A stretch of DNA of 64,000 bases. It comes from Gallaecimonas kandeliae. GTDB lineage: Bacteria > Pseudomonadota > Gammaproteobacteria > Enterobacterales > Gallaecimonadaceae. Positions 43,813 to 55,303 of this stretch are shown in pieces. The DNA is taken from contig NZ_CP118480.1 of assembly GCF_030450055.1 (NCBI RefSeq), positions 1,081,415 to 1,145,414 on the forward strand, given 5' to 3'. The translations under genes and the position numbers were made by a program. The stretch's first letter is position 1. The number at the start of each line of letters is the position of its first letter. The notes beneath the pieces were generated by a model, which saw nothing but the letters and a program-made list of their open reading frames with translations, ran no database searches and had not been told where the DNA came from.

Positions 43813-44766
43813 ATGTGGCTGACCGAAGCGGAGCTTGGCAACCGCTACAGCACCGACATCAAGCCCTGCTTCGAGGGCGGCGCCGAAGGCAGCATGCTGG
43901 CCTTGGACGGCGTGCCTTTGCATTACCGCCTCTTCATTCCCAAAGGCGCCGAGACCCTGGTGCTGCTCTGCACCGGCCGTACCGAGAGCGTCTTCAAATA
44001 CCAGGAACTGATCTTCGAATTGCAGCGCCAGGGCATAGCGGTGGCGGCCCTGGATCACCGGGGCCAGGGCCTGTCAGGCCGCCAGACCGAGGATCCCCAC
44101 CTCGGCTTCGTGGAAGACTTCCAGCACTACGCCGAGGATCTCAAGCAGTTCGTTGACCAGCTGGTGCTGCCCCTGGGCTTCAAGCGCCACTGGCTGCTGG
44201 CCCACTCCATGGGGGGCTGTGTCGCCGCCCTTTACCTCGAGCGCCATGGCCATCCCTTCGAGAAGGTGGCCATGACCTCCCCCATGTTCAGCATCAACAC
44301 GGCGCCCTTTCCACTTTGGGTGGCCAGGGGCATGGCCCGCTGGCAAAGCCAGCAGGACAAGCGCAAGGGCCGCCACCGCTACGTGCCCACGGCTGGTCCT
44401 TTCAAAAAACCGGCCTTCGACGAAAACGGCGTCAGCCATTCACGGCTGCGTTTCGACCTCTGTCAGCACTGGCTGGAAGTGATGCCCGATGCCCGCCTCG
44501 GCGGTCCCTCTGCCCAGTGGCTCCATGCCGCCTTCCAGGCCATGGATGAAGCCGTGGCCGGGGCCGGTGCCATACAGGTGCCGGTGCTGGTGGTGGCGGC
44601 AGGGGAAGACAAGGTGGTGAGCCTGGGTGGCCAAAGGGCCTTTGTCGATGCCCTGCCCCTAGGGGAGCTGCACCAGATGGCGGGAGCCTGGCACGAACTG
44701 CTGCTGGAGAGCGACGCCTACCGCCAACCCACCCTCGACCTTATCTGGCAATTCTTCCAAGGCTGA
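43813..44766 (+). CDS. Alpha/beta hydrolase, lysophospholipase L2-like
   Basis: The 317-residue protein has the serine hydrolase fold of the PldB/monoglyceride lipase group. ALDHRGQGLSGR lies at about residue 79. The nucleophile elbow AHSMGG (Ser at about 132), an Asp in AAGEDKVV (about 264) and His in GAWHELLLE (about 296) complete the triad. GGGAG precedes ATG 43813. No signal peptide is visible, so a cytoplasmic or membrane-peripheral location is likely. Substrate is inferred from family. Confidence 0.8.
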   Translation: MWLTEAELGNRYSTDIKPCFEGGAEGSMLALDGVPLHYRLFIPKGAETLVLLCTGRTESVFKYQELIFELQRQGIAVAALDHRGQGLSGRQTEDPHLGFVEDFQHYAEDLKQFVDQLVLPLGFKRHWLLAHSMGGCVAALYLERHGHPFEKVAMTSPMFSINTAPFPLWVARGMARWQSQQDKRKGRHRYVPTAGPFKKPAFDENGVSHSRLRFDLCQHWLEVMPDARLGGPSAQWLHAAFQAMDEAVAGAGAIQVPVLVVAAGEDKVVSLGGQRAFVDALPLGELHQMAGAWHELLLESDAYRQPTLDLIWQFFQG

Positions 44767-44825
44767 TTGAGGCAGGACCCTGTCCAGGCTTTCCGGGTTC
44801 GCCGCTTGGCGGCGTTGTCATGGGT

Positions 44826-45107
44826 CAGTCGGCAGGGGCCTTGTTCAGGCTTTCTTGGTGAGCACCAAGGCGTGGACCTGGCGGCCGTTGTTATGGGTCA
44901 GTCGGCAGGGCCTTGTTCAGGCTTTCTTGGTGAGCACCAAGGCGTGGACCTGGCGGCCATTGTTATGGGGCAGTCGGCAGGGGCCTTGTTCAGGCTTTCT
45001 TGGTGAGCACCAAGGCGTGGACCTGGCGGCCATTGTTATGGGGCAGTCGGCAGGGGCCTTGTTCAGGCTTTCTTGGTGAGCACCAAGGCGTGGACCTGGC
45101 GGCCATT
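44826..45107. repeat. Four-copy 72-73-bp tandem repeat derived from a gene 3' end
   Basis: Units begin CAGTCGGCAGG at 44826, 44899, 44971 and 45044. Each carries the last 14 codons plus stop of the minus-strand gene at 45063-45863, and the innermost unit is the gene's real 3' end. A degenerate partial unit precedes at about 44770. The period is not a multiple of three. Confidence 0.9.
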
Positions 45108-45863
45108 GATGGCCGGCAAGGGCTGCAGCTCGGCCTGGTAGCCTTCCTTGCGGGCAAAGCTGGCCAGGTCTTCCAATATGGCTTGGCGCAGGGCCGGCCT
45201 GAACAGCCAGCGCAGCAGCCGGTTGGGCCAGTCCTTGGCGGCTTCGTCTACCGTCATGGACAGCAGGCGCAGGCTGCTCATGGGGATGTCCGGCAGCTCC
45301 AGCTCCAGGGGCTGGTAGCTGGAGGTGTTGACCAGGTGGTAGCCGCTCAGCCCCAGCACCATGGCCGGCAGGCCCCTTTCACACCCTTTTTGCAGCAGTT
45401 GCTGGGCTTCTTCCAGGCCCAGGCCCAGGGCCAGCAATTGGCGCTGGCCACGGATGGGCTCCAGGGCTTCGCTGCTGTTCCTGTCCGCTTCGAACCACTG
45501 ACGTTCCTCACTGGTTGCCAGGGCCCTTGGGCCTATGGCGATGGCCTGGTAACCGGCCAGGGGCTTGGGCAGCACCCAGCCCCATTCCACCAGGGTCTTG
45601 GGGCTGGGCTGGAGCAACGGCGGCACGGCTTCACCGAGATCGGCCAGGCGGGGGTTTTCGGCGCAGAGCTGGCGGTTGAGGCGCGCCAGCCAGGGCAGTT
45701 CGTCCAGGAAGGGCGTGGTCCGTACCTGGTTCTGGTGCAAGAGGGGATGGCGGGCTTCCTGCTGCACCAGGTGGTAGAGCACAGGGTAGTCGTCTTTCCA
45801 GGCGCTGGGCGGCGCCGCCCAGAGGGCCCGGTATTCGCTCAGCAGCCTCAGCCTTTCGCTCAT
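45063..45863 (-). CDS. Conserved hypothetical protein
   Basis: The 266-residue soluble protein is rich in Leu and Gln. The start region (MSERLRLLSEYRALW) follows a four-base overlap with the upstream TraB/GumN gene, so they are coupled. The mid part (VEWGWVLPKPLAGY, then AMVLGLSGYHLVN) may be a conserved core, but I recognise no domain. The 3' end is tandemly duplicated outside the gene. Function unknown. Confidence 0.65.
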   Translation of the reverse strand: MSERLRLLSEYRALWAAPPSAWKDDYPVLYHLVQQEARHPLLHQNQVRTTPFLDELPWLARLNRQLCAENPRLADLGEAVPPLLQPSPKTLVEWGWVLPKPLAGYQAIAIGPRALATSEERQWFEADRNSSEALEPIRGQRQLLALGLGLEEAQQLLQKGCERGLPAMVLGLSGYHLVNTSSYQPLELELPDIPMSSLRLLSMTVDEAAKDWPNRLLRWLFRPALRQAILEDLASFARKEGYQAELQPLPAINGRQVHALVLTKKA

Positions 45864-46723
45864 TGCAGCCTGACCACCTTGTCGCCCTGGGCGGCCAGCA
45901 GTTTGAGCAGGCCGTCCTGGCAGATGATATGGCCGAGACCCACCACCACCAGGCTGTCGGAGCCCTTGGCGATGTCGGCGAGCTTGGGCAGCCATTCGTG
46001 GTTGCGGGCCTTGAGGGTGGCGTCGTGCATGGCCTGGTAGGCAGGGCCCTGGCCCTGGCTCAGGGGGCAGAGATCCCCCAGCTTGCCCAGTTGCCCTTGG
46101 CCCCAGGCCGCCAGCATGGGGGTCAGGGTATCGTCCAGGCCGTCCATCTCCTTGGCGCTGTCCTGCACCATCTGGTCGGCGTAGCTGTCGGTACTGCTCA
46201 GGGCCTGGAACTGGCGGTCCACCGACTCCAGGCCATGGAGCTGCCAGCCGCGCTGCCGGGCTATGGCCAGCATCTGGTTGTCGATGCCGAGCCTGGGATC
46301 GAAATGGTGGCGGGCCAGGGCGCTCTGCATCAGGGTCATCATCACGAACCAGGGCCGCATCCGGTCCAACTGGGCCATGGGCAACTGGTAGTCGCCGGCC
46401 ATCTGGGCGATTTGCTGGTAGGCCTTGGGAGAGAGCTGATCCTTGAGGCTGCCGTCCTTGATCACCCCATAGGCCATGATGGCGGCCTGCATGGGCTGGA
46501 GGGTCATCTGCTCCGGGGCCAGTTCCTGGACCAGGGTATGGACCTGGGGCAGGCGGTCAGCCACCGCCTTGAGCTGGTCGCTGGAGTCGCGCTTGCCGAC
46601 ATGGATGGAGCCCAGCAGCCAGAGGCGGCCCTGGGGGGTGTCCACTTGCCACAAGGCCGGCTCCGCCAGGGCGGGCCGGACTGAAATGGCAAGCAGTATC
46701 AGGAAGATAGTTCGTTTAAGCAT
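45860..46723 (-). CDS. TraB/GumN family protein
   Basis: The 287-residue exported protein has a signal peptide (residues 1-20, ALAEP). Typical TraB/GumN blocks are present: GRLWLLGSIHVGK at about residue 32, GIDNQMLAIARQRG at about 145 and LVVVGLGHIICQDGLLKLL near the C-terminus. The Gx2H and Glu pattern fits the proposed Tiki-like metalloprotease fold, though bacterial activity is not proven. It is coupled to the downstream hypothetical gene. Confidence 0.85.
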   Translation of the reverse strand: MLKRTIFLILLAISVRPALAEPALWQVDTPQGRLWLLGSIHVGKRDSSDQLKAVADRLPQVHTLVQELAPEQMTLQPMQAAIMAYGVIKDGSLKDQLSPKAYQQIAQMAGDYQLPMAQLDRMRPWFVMMTLMQSALARHHFDPRLGIDNQMLAIARQRGWQLHGLESVDRQFQALSSTDSYADQMVQDSAKEMDGLDDTLTPMLAAWGQGQLGKLGDLCPLSQGQGPAYQAMHDATLKARNHEWLPKLADIAKGSDSLVVVGLGHIICQDGLLKLLAAQGDKVVRLQ

Positions 46724-46744
46724 GGGCCGATATTAGCCCAATGC

Positions 46745-46893
46745 TTATTTTCCGTCACCGTCTTTGATGGCTTTGTAAACGGAGAGCCCGGCGCAGTAGC
46801 CGATCACCCCCAGGGCCCCCACCAGGGTGAGCAGGCTGGCGATACCGACGGCGTCGCCTAGGCGGCACCGCCGAAAAGCAGTTGGGTCCAGAT
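46745..46893 (-). pseudogene. DUF3149-like small membrane protein gene broken by a 14-bp insertion
   Basis: The 3' frame (VGIASLLTLVGALGVIGYC, then AGLSVYKAIKDGDGK) is a single-helix membrane protein like DUF3149. The expected start WTQLLFG lies upstream in another frame; removing the 14 bases GGTGCCGCCTAGGC restores an uninterrupted 44-residue product. AGGAGG sits at the right distance, but the first codon is ATC, not ATG. Both changes point to decay; an error in one of them is possible. Confidence 0.5.
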
Positions 46894-47007
46894 GGCAGCC
46901 TCCTTGTCTTAATCCTTGCAGGACAAAAAGTAGGCACTGAGGGGCGGGGATACCCTGATCGGGATCAAGGCTGGGGCAGGGGCCTGAGGGCTTTGCTGTG
47001 CTGGATC

Positions 47008-47035
47008 AAAAAAGCCCGCGGGTGCGGGCTTTTTC
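47008..47035. terminator. Terminator after the slyD-like gene
   Basis: AAAAAAGCCCGC-GGGT-GCGGGCTTTTT lies six bases beyond the stop of the minus-strand isomerase gene; T runs occur on both strands. Confidence 0.85.
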
Positions 47036-47040
47036 AGGGC

Positions 47041-47523
47041 TCAGTGGTGGTGGCCACCGGCGCCATGGACGTGGCCATGGGCGAGCTCTTCTTCCTCGGC
47101 GTCGCGCAGTTCGACGATTTCCACGCTGAAATGCAGGAACTGGCCGGCCAGGGGGTGGTTACCGTCGACGGTGACGGTCTCGTCGGTGACGTCACGCACG
47201 ACGACGGTGCGGGGGCCGGCGTCGGTCTGGGCGGTGAAGCGCATGCCGGCTTCGATGGCGTCAACGCCTTGGAAGGCGCTGCGGGGCACTTCCTGCACCA
47301 GCTCCTGGTGGTAGGGGCCGTAGCCGTGTTCGGGGGCAACGGTGACGTCCAGGGCGTCGCCTGCGGCCTTGCCTTCCAGCTCGCTTTCCAGACCCGGGAT
47401 CAGGTTACCGTGACCATGGAGGTAGACCAGCGGCTCGCCACCGGCGGAAGTGTCGAGAACGGTGCCCGCGTCGTCTTTCAGGGTGTAGTGGATAGTCACT
47501 ACCTTGTCTTTGCTGATGGTCAT
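47041..47523 (-). CDS. SlyD-like FKBP-type peptidyl-prolyl isomerase
   Basis: The 160-residue protein has a split FKBP domain with an insert-in-flap chaperone domain (about residues 68-130) and starts MTISKDKVVTIHYTLKD. LVYLHGHGNLIPGLE and EHGYGPYHQELVQEVP are typical of SlyD. A short His-rich tail (HGHVHGAGGHHH) suggests metal binding as in SlyD, though shorter. A second paralogue is encoded at 54436-54921. AGGGGTCACCTC-like purines precede the ATG. Confidence 0.88.
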   Translation of the reverse strand: MTISKDKVVTIHYTLKDDAGTVLDTSAGGEPLVYLHGHGNLIPGLESELEGKAAGDALDVTVAPEHGYGPYHQELVQEVPRSAFQGVDAIEAGMRFTAQTDAGPRTVVVRDVTDETVTVDGNHPLAGQFLHFSVEIVELRDAEEEELAHGHVHGAGGHHH

Positions 47524-47790
47524 GAGGTGACCCCTTTTGTCGGTGCAAGTAAGGCGCTGAGCCTAGCACAGGGCCAAGGCCATTCTCAAACCCGCCCCTT
47601 TTGGCTTTCTGGCGCCTTGTCGCGCCTTTGTCACATCCATTTGTTAAAAAAGCGTGCCTTGTTCGGCAGGCCAGGAAATGACTGGTCAAAAAGCCAGCCT
47701 GGGCAATGAGTTGGAAAAACCGTGCCCTGTTAACAAAAAGTTGGTTTGCCGACAATGGTCGCCCCGGAAAGGGACATAACGAACAACAGG

Positions 47791-50652
<2,862 letters not shown>

Positions 50653-50665
50653 AGCCGAGACATTG

Positions 50666-50693
50666 AAAAGGGAGGCTCAGGCCTCCTTTTTTT
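50666..50693. terminator. Bidirectional terminator
   Basis: AAAAGGGAGGC-TCAG-GCCTCCTTTTTTT lies between the convergent nuclease and DUF3634-like genes. Confidence 0.82.
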
Positions 50694-51087
50694 ATTCGTC
50701 CTCTTCCTTGTGAGGGGAGCGGCGCAGCTTGTGCTTGGGGGCCTTGCGGCGGAAGAAGCTCTTGTCGAGGCGCTGGAAGGGGAAGGCGGACAGCAGTTTG
50801 TCCTTGGCCAGGGGCGGGAAGTTGGCGGAGAACTCCAGCTGCACCCCCAGCCGGGTCTTGTAGCCGAAGACGCTGCCCTTGACGTTGCGGTTGGCGGCCA
50901 GGCGCTGGCAGGCAGTCAGGAAGTCCGGCGGCACTGTGCCCTTGGTCACCTTGACCTTGCCGCTCTTGAACTGGACCGAAAAGACGCAGGAATATTGTTT
51001 GAGCAGCAGGTATCCCACCAGTGCCAGCACGGCAAAGGCCGACACCGCCTCGGTGTTGATGGTAAGGCCGAAGAGCTCCACAGGCAT
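50692..51087 (-). CDS. DUF3634-like membrane-anchored protein
   Basis: The 131-residue protein has an N-terminal membrane helix (about residues 13-30). A small domain with FKSGKVKVTKGTVPPDFLTACQ (about residues 41-62) resembles DUF3634, and the tail is strongly basic then acidic (HKLRRSPHKEEDE). Function is unknown. The ribosome site (GGGAG) is unusually close to the ATG. Confidence 0.65.
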   Translation of the reverse strand: MPVELFGLTINTEAVSAFAVLALVGYLLLKQYSCVFSVQFKSGKVKVTKGTVPPDFLTACQRLAANRNVKGSVFGYKTRLGVQLEFSANFPPLAKDKLLSAFPFQRLDKSFFRRKAPKHKLRRSPHKEEDE

Positions 51088-51175
51088 CTCCCGTCATTTC
51101 ATTGGCACCCTATTCTTTATAGCCCAGGAGGGAGGCCTTTGGTTATGCTGGCTTTTTACCCGAAGGAACCTTGCC

Positions 51176-51673
51176 GTGTTGGAAACACCCCGACTGTTGC
51201 TGCGCCACTTCACCCTGGAGGACGTGCCGGCCTTCCTGGCCATGAATGCCGACCCCGAGATAGTTCGCTACACGGGCCAGCAGCCCCTTGTCAGCCTCGA
51301 GGAAGCCGAGGCCTGGCTCAAGGCCGCGCCTCTTGCCGACTATGCACGATACGGCTACGGCCGCCTGGCGGTGGTGGACAAGGCCAGCGGCCAGGTGATC
51401 GGCTTTTGCGGCATCAAATTCCTGCCGGAATTCGGCCTGCCGGAGCTGGGCTACCGGCTGCTGCCCGCGTTTTGGGGCCAGGGGCTGATCACTGAAGCGG
51501 CCAAGGTGGTGCTCGAGCACGGCCACGCGGAGCTGGGGCTGCCCCATATCCTGGCCCTTATCCACCCCGACAACAACGGATCCATCCGGGTCGCCGAGAA
51601 GCTCGGCATGGTGCGGGGTGAGTTGGCCCAGTACGGCGGCATGCCGGTCTGGCTCTACGCCTCGGTGCGCTGA
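51176..51673 (+). CDS. GNAT-family N-acetyltransferase (RimJ/RimL-like)
   Basis: The 165-residue acetyltransferase starts at GTG 51176, with AAGGA eight bases upstream. ETPRLLLRHFTLEDVPAF at the N-terminus, ELGYRLLPAFWGQGLITEA (about residues 92-110, acetyl-CoA loop) and NNGSIRVAEKLGM (about 132) are typical of Acetyltransf_3. The acceptor is unknown. The next gene begins one base after the stop, so the pair is an operon. Confidence 0.85.
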   Translation: MLETPRLLLRHFTLEDVPAFLAMNADPEIVRYTGQQPLVSLEEAEAWLKAAPLADYARYGYGRLAVVDKASGQVIGFCGIKFLPEFGLPELGYRLLPAFWGQGLITEAAKVVLEHGHAELGLPHILALIHPDNNGSIRVAEKLGMVRGELAQYGGMPVWLYASVR

Positions 51674-51674
51674 G

Positions 51675-52508
51675 GTGGGGCTGCTCTGGCTGATAACGGC
51701 CCTCTGGGCCTTTTCCTTCTCGCTGATAGGCGCCTACCTGGCCGGCCAGGTGGACGCCTACCTGGCGGTCGCCTCGCGCATGGCCCTGGCATTGCTGGTG
51801 TTCCTGCCGTTCTGGCGGCCCTTGCCCTGGCGCCAGGCCCTGGTGCTGATGGCGACGGGGGCGGTGGAGATAGGGGTGATGTACCTCTTTCTCTACCACA
51901 GCTACCGTTACCTGTCGGTGCCGGAGCTGCTGCTGTTCACCATTTTCACCCCTCTCTACGTCAGCCTCTTCGCGGATCTCTTTAACCGGCGCTGGCCACG
52001 CCATTTCTGGGCACCGGCGCTGCTGGCGGTGGCCGGGGCCGGCGTTATCCGCTGGACAGAACTGAGCAGTGATTACTGGCACGGCTTTGCCCTCATCCAG
52101 GCCGCCAACGCCTGCTTTGCCTTCGGCCAGGTCTGGTACCGCCACCAGAGCCAGGCCAGCCCCTTGAGCCACAGGGCCCGCTTCGCCTGGTTCTTTTTAG
52201 GCGCGCTGCTGGTGACCTTGCTGGCGGCGTGGCTGCTGGGGGATTGGCAGAAACCACCCCAGACGACGCTGCAATGGGGCGTGCTGCTGTGGTTGGGGAT
52301 AGTGGCCTCGGGCCTGGGCTACCTCGGCTGGAGCTTTGGTTCCACCAAGGTCAATGCCCAGCAGCTGGCGGTGATGAACAACATGCTGATCCCCGCCGGC
52401 ATAGTGGTGAACGTGACCATTTGGGGCGGCCACGCCGACTGGGGGCGGCTGGCGCTGGGCAGCCTGCTGATGGCGGCAGCGCTTTATCTCTGCCGACGTC
52501 AGGGCTGA
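51675..52508 (+). CDS. EamA-type drug/metabolite (carboxylate/amino acid/amine) transporter
   Basis: The 277-residue inner-membrane protein has ten helices in two EamA-like halves. ITALWAFSFSLIGAYLAG opens the first half, and WLGIVASGLGYLGWSFGSTKVNAQQLAVMNN lies in the second. This resembles the TIGR00950 carboxylate/amino acid/amine transporter group. The GTG at 51675 directly after the GNAT stop is the most natural start. Substrate cannot be deduced. Confidence 0.82.
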   Translation: MGLLWLITALWAFSFSLIGAYLAGQVDAYLAVASRMALALLVFLPFWRPLPWRQALVLMATGAVEIGVMYLFLYHSYRYLSVPELLLFTIFTPLYVSLFADLFNRRWPRHFWAPALLAVAGAGVIRWTELSSDYWHGFALIQAANACFAFGQVWYRHQSQASPLSHRARFAWFFLGALLVTLLAAWLLGDWQKPPQTTLQWGVLLWLGIVASGLGYLGWSFGSTKVNAQQLAVMNNMLIPAGIVVNVTIWGGHADWGRLALGSLLMAAALYLCRRQG

Positions 52509-53152
52509 TCGTCCTGCTGGCCCTGGGCCCAGTAGCGGCGCAGCACGGCCAGGCCGTCCTGCCCGGCCAGCTCTTCGTTGATGATGAGGTCGAAGCCGGT
52601 CAACTCCCGCAGCCGTTTCATGCGCTGGCCCAGCATGGCGGTGACACCCTGGTAGTGCTTGCCTGACGGGGCCTGGTATTGGTGGGGTTCGAAGAGATCC
52701 TCGGCACTGGCGGTAGGCTGGCTGCCGAGGGCCAGCAGCAGTATGTTGCGCTGTTCGGTGAGCAGCCCCACCGCCAGGCGCGGGCTGATGGTGTCCAGCA
52801 GCGGCTCGGGGTGCTTGAGGCGAAAGCCGATGTAGGGGAGTTCGCGCATCTCGAAGCCGCTGCCGATACGGAGTTGGTCGATGCGCTGTATGTCCCGCCA
52901 GCGCAGGCTCCAGCCGCCGCGCCTGTGGTGCAGCGACAGGCTCTGGCTGTTGATGGACAGGCTCACCTTGGGCTCGGTGAGCTTGCCGATGCCCAGCGCC
53001 AGCAGCACGGGGCAGGCCAGCAGCAGCACCATGCCGGGACCGTACCAGCCCTTGACCAGGCAAAAGGGGCCCAGGGCCAGCAGCAGCAGCCCCGCCAGGG
53101 TGAAGGTCAGGCCGTTGCGATGACGGTGGCTGGATAATTCTTGGGCGTTCAT
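52499..53152 (-). CDS. DUF2982 family membrane protein
   Basis: The 217-residue protein has two close N-terminal membrane helices (about residues 15-33 and 37-54) and a cytoplasmic domain (LSLHHRRGGWSLRWRDIQRID, then MRELPYIGFRLK). The pattern is that of DUF2982, common in Vibrio and Aeromonas and without known function. ATG 53152 (MNAQELSSH) is chosen; an ATG at 53182 in frame adds ten residues. It overlaps the convergent transporter by ten bases. Confidence 0.75.
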   Translation of the reverse strand: MNAQELSSHRHRNGLTFTLAGLLLLALGPFCLVKGWYGPGMVLLLACPVLLALGIGKLTEPKVSLSINSQSLSLHHRRGGWSLRWRDIQRIDQLRIGSGFEMRELPYIGFRLKHPEPLLDTISPRLAVGLLTEQRNILLLALGSQPTASAEDLFEPHQYQAPSGKHYQGVTAMLGQRMKRLRELTGFDLIINEELAGQDGLAVLRRYWAQGQQDDQP

Positions 53153-53211
53153 TAAGTTACGTCTAAGATTGTTGGGGATCATAATAACGCACCATACCCA
53201 TGGAGGGTGAT

Positions 53212-53814
53212 ATGCGACCTTACCTGCTGCTTGCGTCTGTCCTGGCCCTGCCGGCCATGGCCGCCGACAATGCCTATGTTCAACAGGGCGGCAAACTTGG
53301 CCAGGATCAGGGCCTGGCCTTCAGCTTCTTTGCCGGCTACACCGGTGGCGGCGATAGCTTCGTGGTGGATAACTACAGCGGCGGCTCGGAAAAGGTCCGT
53401 TTCGGCAGCCGTTACCACCTGGGGCTGGGAGCCCAGTGGGAGAAGGATAGCTTCGGCGCCGCCTTTAACGTCGGCTACCAGTTCAACAATGACGGCGACC
53501 TCAACCTCAAGCGCTACACCTTGGAGCTGCTGCCCTTTTACCAGATGGGCCGCCACAAGTTCTCGGTGGGGCCTTCCTGGCATTTCGACGTCAAGAGCGA
53601 CATCAAGCTGGACGGCAACCACGAGAAATTCAAGTTCAAGGACGCCCTGGGCGCCATAGTCCAGTACGACTACCAGCTCGACCAGCACAACTGGGTGGGG
53701 GTGCGCTACCAGTGGGTGGAGTACGAGCTGGACAAGTACAACGGCGTCTCCATGCCGGGTGGCACCAAGGGCGACGGCAACCAGTGGGGCTTCTACTACC
53801 GCTCGGTGTTCTGA
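53212..53814 (+). CDS. Outer-membrane beta-barrel protein of unknown function
   Basis: The 200-residue protein has a signal peptide (residues 1-17, AMAAD). Alternating-hydrophobicity strands (YHLGLGAQWEKDSFGAAFNV, then LELLPFYQMGRHKFSVGPSW) end in a C-terminal aromatic (RSVF), consistent with an eight-stranded outer-membrane barrel. GGAGG lies five to six bases before the ATG at 53212. No specific family is recognised. Confidence 0.72.
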   Translation: MRPYLLLASVLALPAMAADNAYVQQGGKLGQDQGLAFSFFAGYTGGGDSFVVDNYSGGSEKVRFGSRYHLGLGAQWEKDSFGAAFNVGYQFNNDGDLNLKRYTLELLPFYQMGRHKFSVGPSWHFDVKSDIKLDGNHEKFKFKDALGAIVQYDYQLDQHNWVGVRYQWVEYELDKYNGVSMPGGTKGDGNQWGFYYRSVF

Positions 53815-53833
53815 GCCGCTTGGATGCCGGCCA

Positions 53834-53862
53834 CAAAAAAGCCCGCTTAGCGCGGGCTTTTT
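53834..53862. terminator. Bidirectional terminator
   Basis: AAAAAAGCCCGC-TTAGC-GCGGGCTTTTT lies between the barrel gene and convergent luxS. Confidence 0.88.
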
Positions 53863-53868
53863 GCTGCC

Positions 53869-54381
53869 TCAGGAATGCTTCTTGAGGAAGTCGTCGCTCA
53901 GGGCCAGCTCGTCGTTGAGGTTAACGGTGACGCCACGGCTCTTGATCTTGTGGGCTATCTCCTGAGCTTCGGCCAGGGAGTGCATGGCGGCGGTGCCGCA
54001 CTGGTAGAGGTTCAGTTCCGGGATCTGGGACTGGTCCTGGACCTTTTCCACGTCGTCCATGGCCGCCAGCCAGGCGTCCGCCACCTGCTGCTCGCTGGGA
54101 GCGCCGATGAGGCTCATGTAGAAGCCGGTACGGCAACCCATGGGGGAGATGTCGATGATCTCCACCTTGTCGCCGTTGAGGTGGTCGCGCATGAAGCCGG
54201 CGAAGAGGTGCTCCAGGGTGTGGATGCCCTTCTCGGAGAGGATCTCCTGGTTGGGCAGGCAGAAGCGCAGGTCGAAGACGGTGATGGTGTCGCCGCCGGG
54301 GGTTTTCATGGTCTTGGCCACGCGCACGGCCGGGGCCTTCATGCGGGTGTGGTCGACGGTAAAGCTGTCGAGAAGGGGCAT
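53869..54381 (-). CDS. luxS: S-ribosylhomocysteinase LuxS
   Basis: The 170-residue metalloenzyme cleaves S-ribosylhomocysteine to homocysteine and DPD, the autoinducer-2 precursor. The zinc ligands are visible in [10 protein letters not shown] (HxxEH at about residues 57-61) and Cys in [11 protein letters not shown] (about 128). The catalytic Cys is in MGCRTGFY (about 84). A terminator follows. Confidence 0.96.
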   Translation of the reverse strand: MPLLDSFTVDHTRMKAPAVRVAKTMKTPGGDTITVFDLRFCLPNQEILSEKGIHTLEHLFAGFMRDHLNGDKVEIIDISPMGCRTGFYMSLIGAPSEQQVADAWLAAMDDVEKVQDQSQIPELNLYQCGTAAMHSLAEAQEIAHKIKSRGVTVNLNDELALSDDFLKKHS

Positions 54382-54435
54382 GCTGTAGTCCTCAATCAGG
54401 GCCTTTCAGGCCATCTTAGCAGAAGGGCGAGCGCC

Positions 54436-54921
54436 TTAGTGATGGTGGTGACCGCCAACGCCATGGGCGTGGCCGTGGGCTATCTCTTCGTCGGTGGCGT
54501 CACGTACGTCCAGCACTTCGACGTCGAAGGTCAGGGTCTGGCCGGCCAGGGGATGGTTGAGGTCCACGTCGGCCATGAAGCGGCCCACCTTGACGATGGT
54601 CACCTGGCGCTGGCCCTGGTCGGTGTTGACCACGGCCACCATGCCGGGTGCCCATTTCTTGGCGCCCTGCAGGTGCTTGACGGGGATACGCTGGCTCAGG
54701 CCCTCCTGGCGCTGGCCGTAGGCCTCTTCCGGGGCCAGGGTCACGGAGAAGCTGTCGCCCTTGGCCTTGCCGGCCATGGCTTTTTCCAGGCCCGGCATCA
54801 TGTTGTCGTGGCCGTGCAGGTAGGCCAGGGGATCGTGGCCCTTGCTGCTTTCCAGCTGTTGGCCCTGGTCGTCTTTGAGCACGTAGTGGAACTGCACTAC
54901 TTTGTCGTCGCTGATCTGCAT
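54436..54921 (-). CDS. slyD: SlyD-like FKBP-type peptidyl-prolyl isomerase, second paralogue
   Basis: The 161-residue protein has the SlyD layout: VQFHYVLKDDQGQQLESS, LAYLHGHDNMMPGLEKAM, an inserted flap domain (about residues 70-130), and a His-rich tail (HGHAHGVGGHHHH). DLNHPLAGQTLTFDVEV is a SlyD hallmark. It is closer to E. coli SlyD than the paralogue at 47041 in the first 50 residues. It lies upstream of luxS on the same strand. Confidence 0.85.
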   Translation of the reverse strand: MQISDDKVVQFHYVLKDDQGQQLESSKGHDPLAYLHGHDNMMPGLEKAMAGKAKGDSFSVTLAPEEAYGQRQEGLSQRIPVKHLQGAKKWAPGMVAVVNTDQGQRQVTIVKVGRFMADVDLNHPLAGQTLTFDVEVLDVRDATDEEIAHGHAHGVGGHHHH

Positions 54922-55008
54922 CCTGAAGTCCTGGAGATGGTCGGAAAAGCGGGGATCATAGCCGAGGTGGGCGGGGTAGGGTAGTCAAAGCGATGAGGGG
55001 CTATGTCG

Positions 55009-55299
55009 CCGCCGGGCTATGCAAGGCGCCTGGCAGTCCGTATGAGGGATGCGGATAACAAAAAGCCCCGCGTCAGCGAGGCTTGATGTCGATGCGTCCC
55101 CACCAGGGCGGAGGCGGGTACAGTCGCGCGCTGCTCGACCCGCCGTAGCGGCGCCGGACTGGGCAAGGCGCCTGACCGGAGGCGGGTACAGTCGCGCGCT
55201 GCTCGACCCGCCGTAGCGGCGCCGGGCTATGCAAGGCGCCTGGCAGTCCGTATGAGGGATGTGGATAACAAAAAGCCCCGCGTCAGCGAGGCTTGATGT
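55009..55299. repeat. Duplicated tRNA-Arg terminator region with nested 68-bp repeat
   Basis: A segment of about 80 bases (GCCGGGCTATGCAAGGCGCC onward to the terminator and GGCTTGATGT) occurs at 55009 and again at 55219 with one or two changes. Between them, a 68-bp unit starting GGAGGCGGGTACAGTCGCGC is repeated at 55110 and 55178. The first copy ends in GCGTCCCCACCAGG, the last bases of the tRNA-Arg gene, so this is a decayed tRNA duplication. Confidence 0.8.
55267..55297 (-). terminator. Terminator of tRNA-Arg
   Basis: On the minus strand AGCCTCGC-TGAC-GCGGGGCT followed by TTTTTG lies just after the tRNA 3' end. The same hairpin is repeated at about 55060-55087. Confidence 0.75.
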
Positions 55300-55303
55300 T
55301 AAA

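Noticed and set aside
44767-45079. Plus-strand repeat-encoded frames
   Set aside because: They are created by the tandem repeats, antisense to a gene 3' end, with no start signals.
44826-45107. Tandem repeats considered as a CRISPR array
   Set aside because: The units are contiguous 72-73-bp copies with no unique spacers and derive from a gene 3' end.
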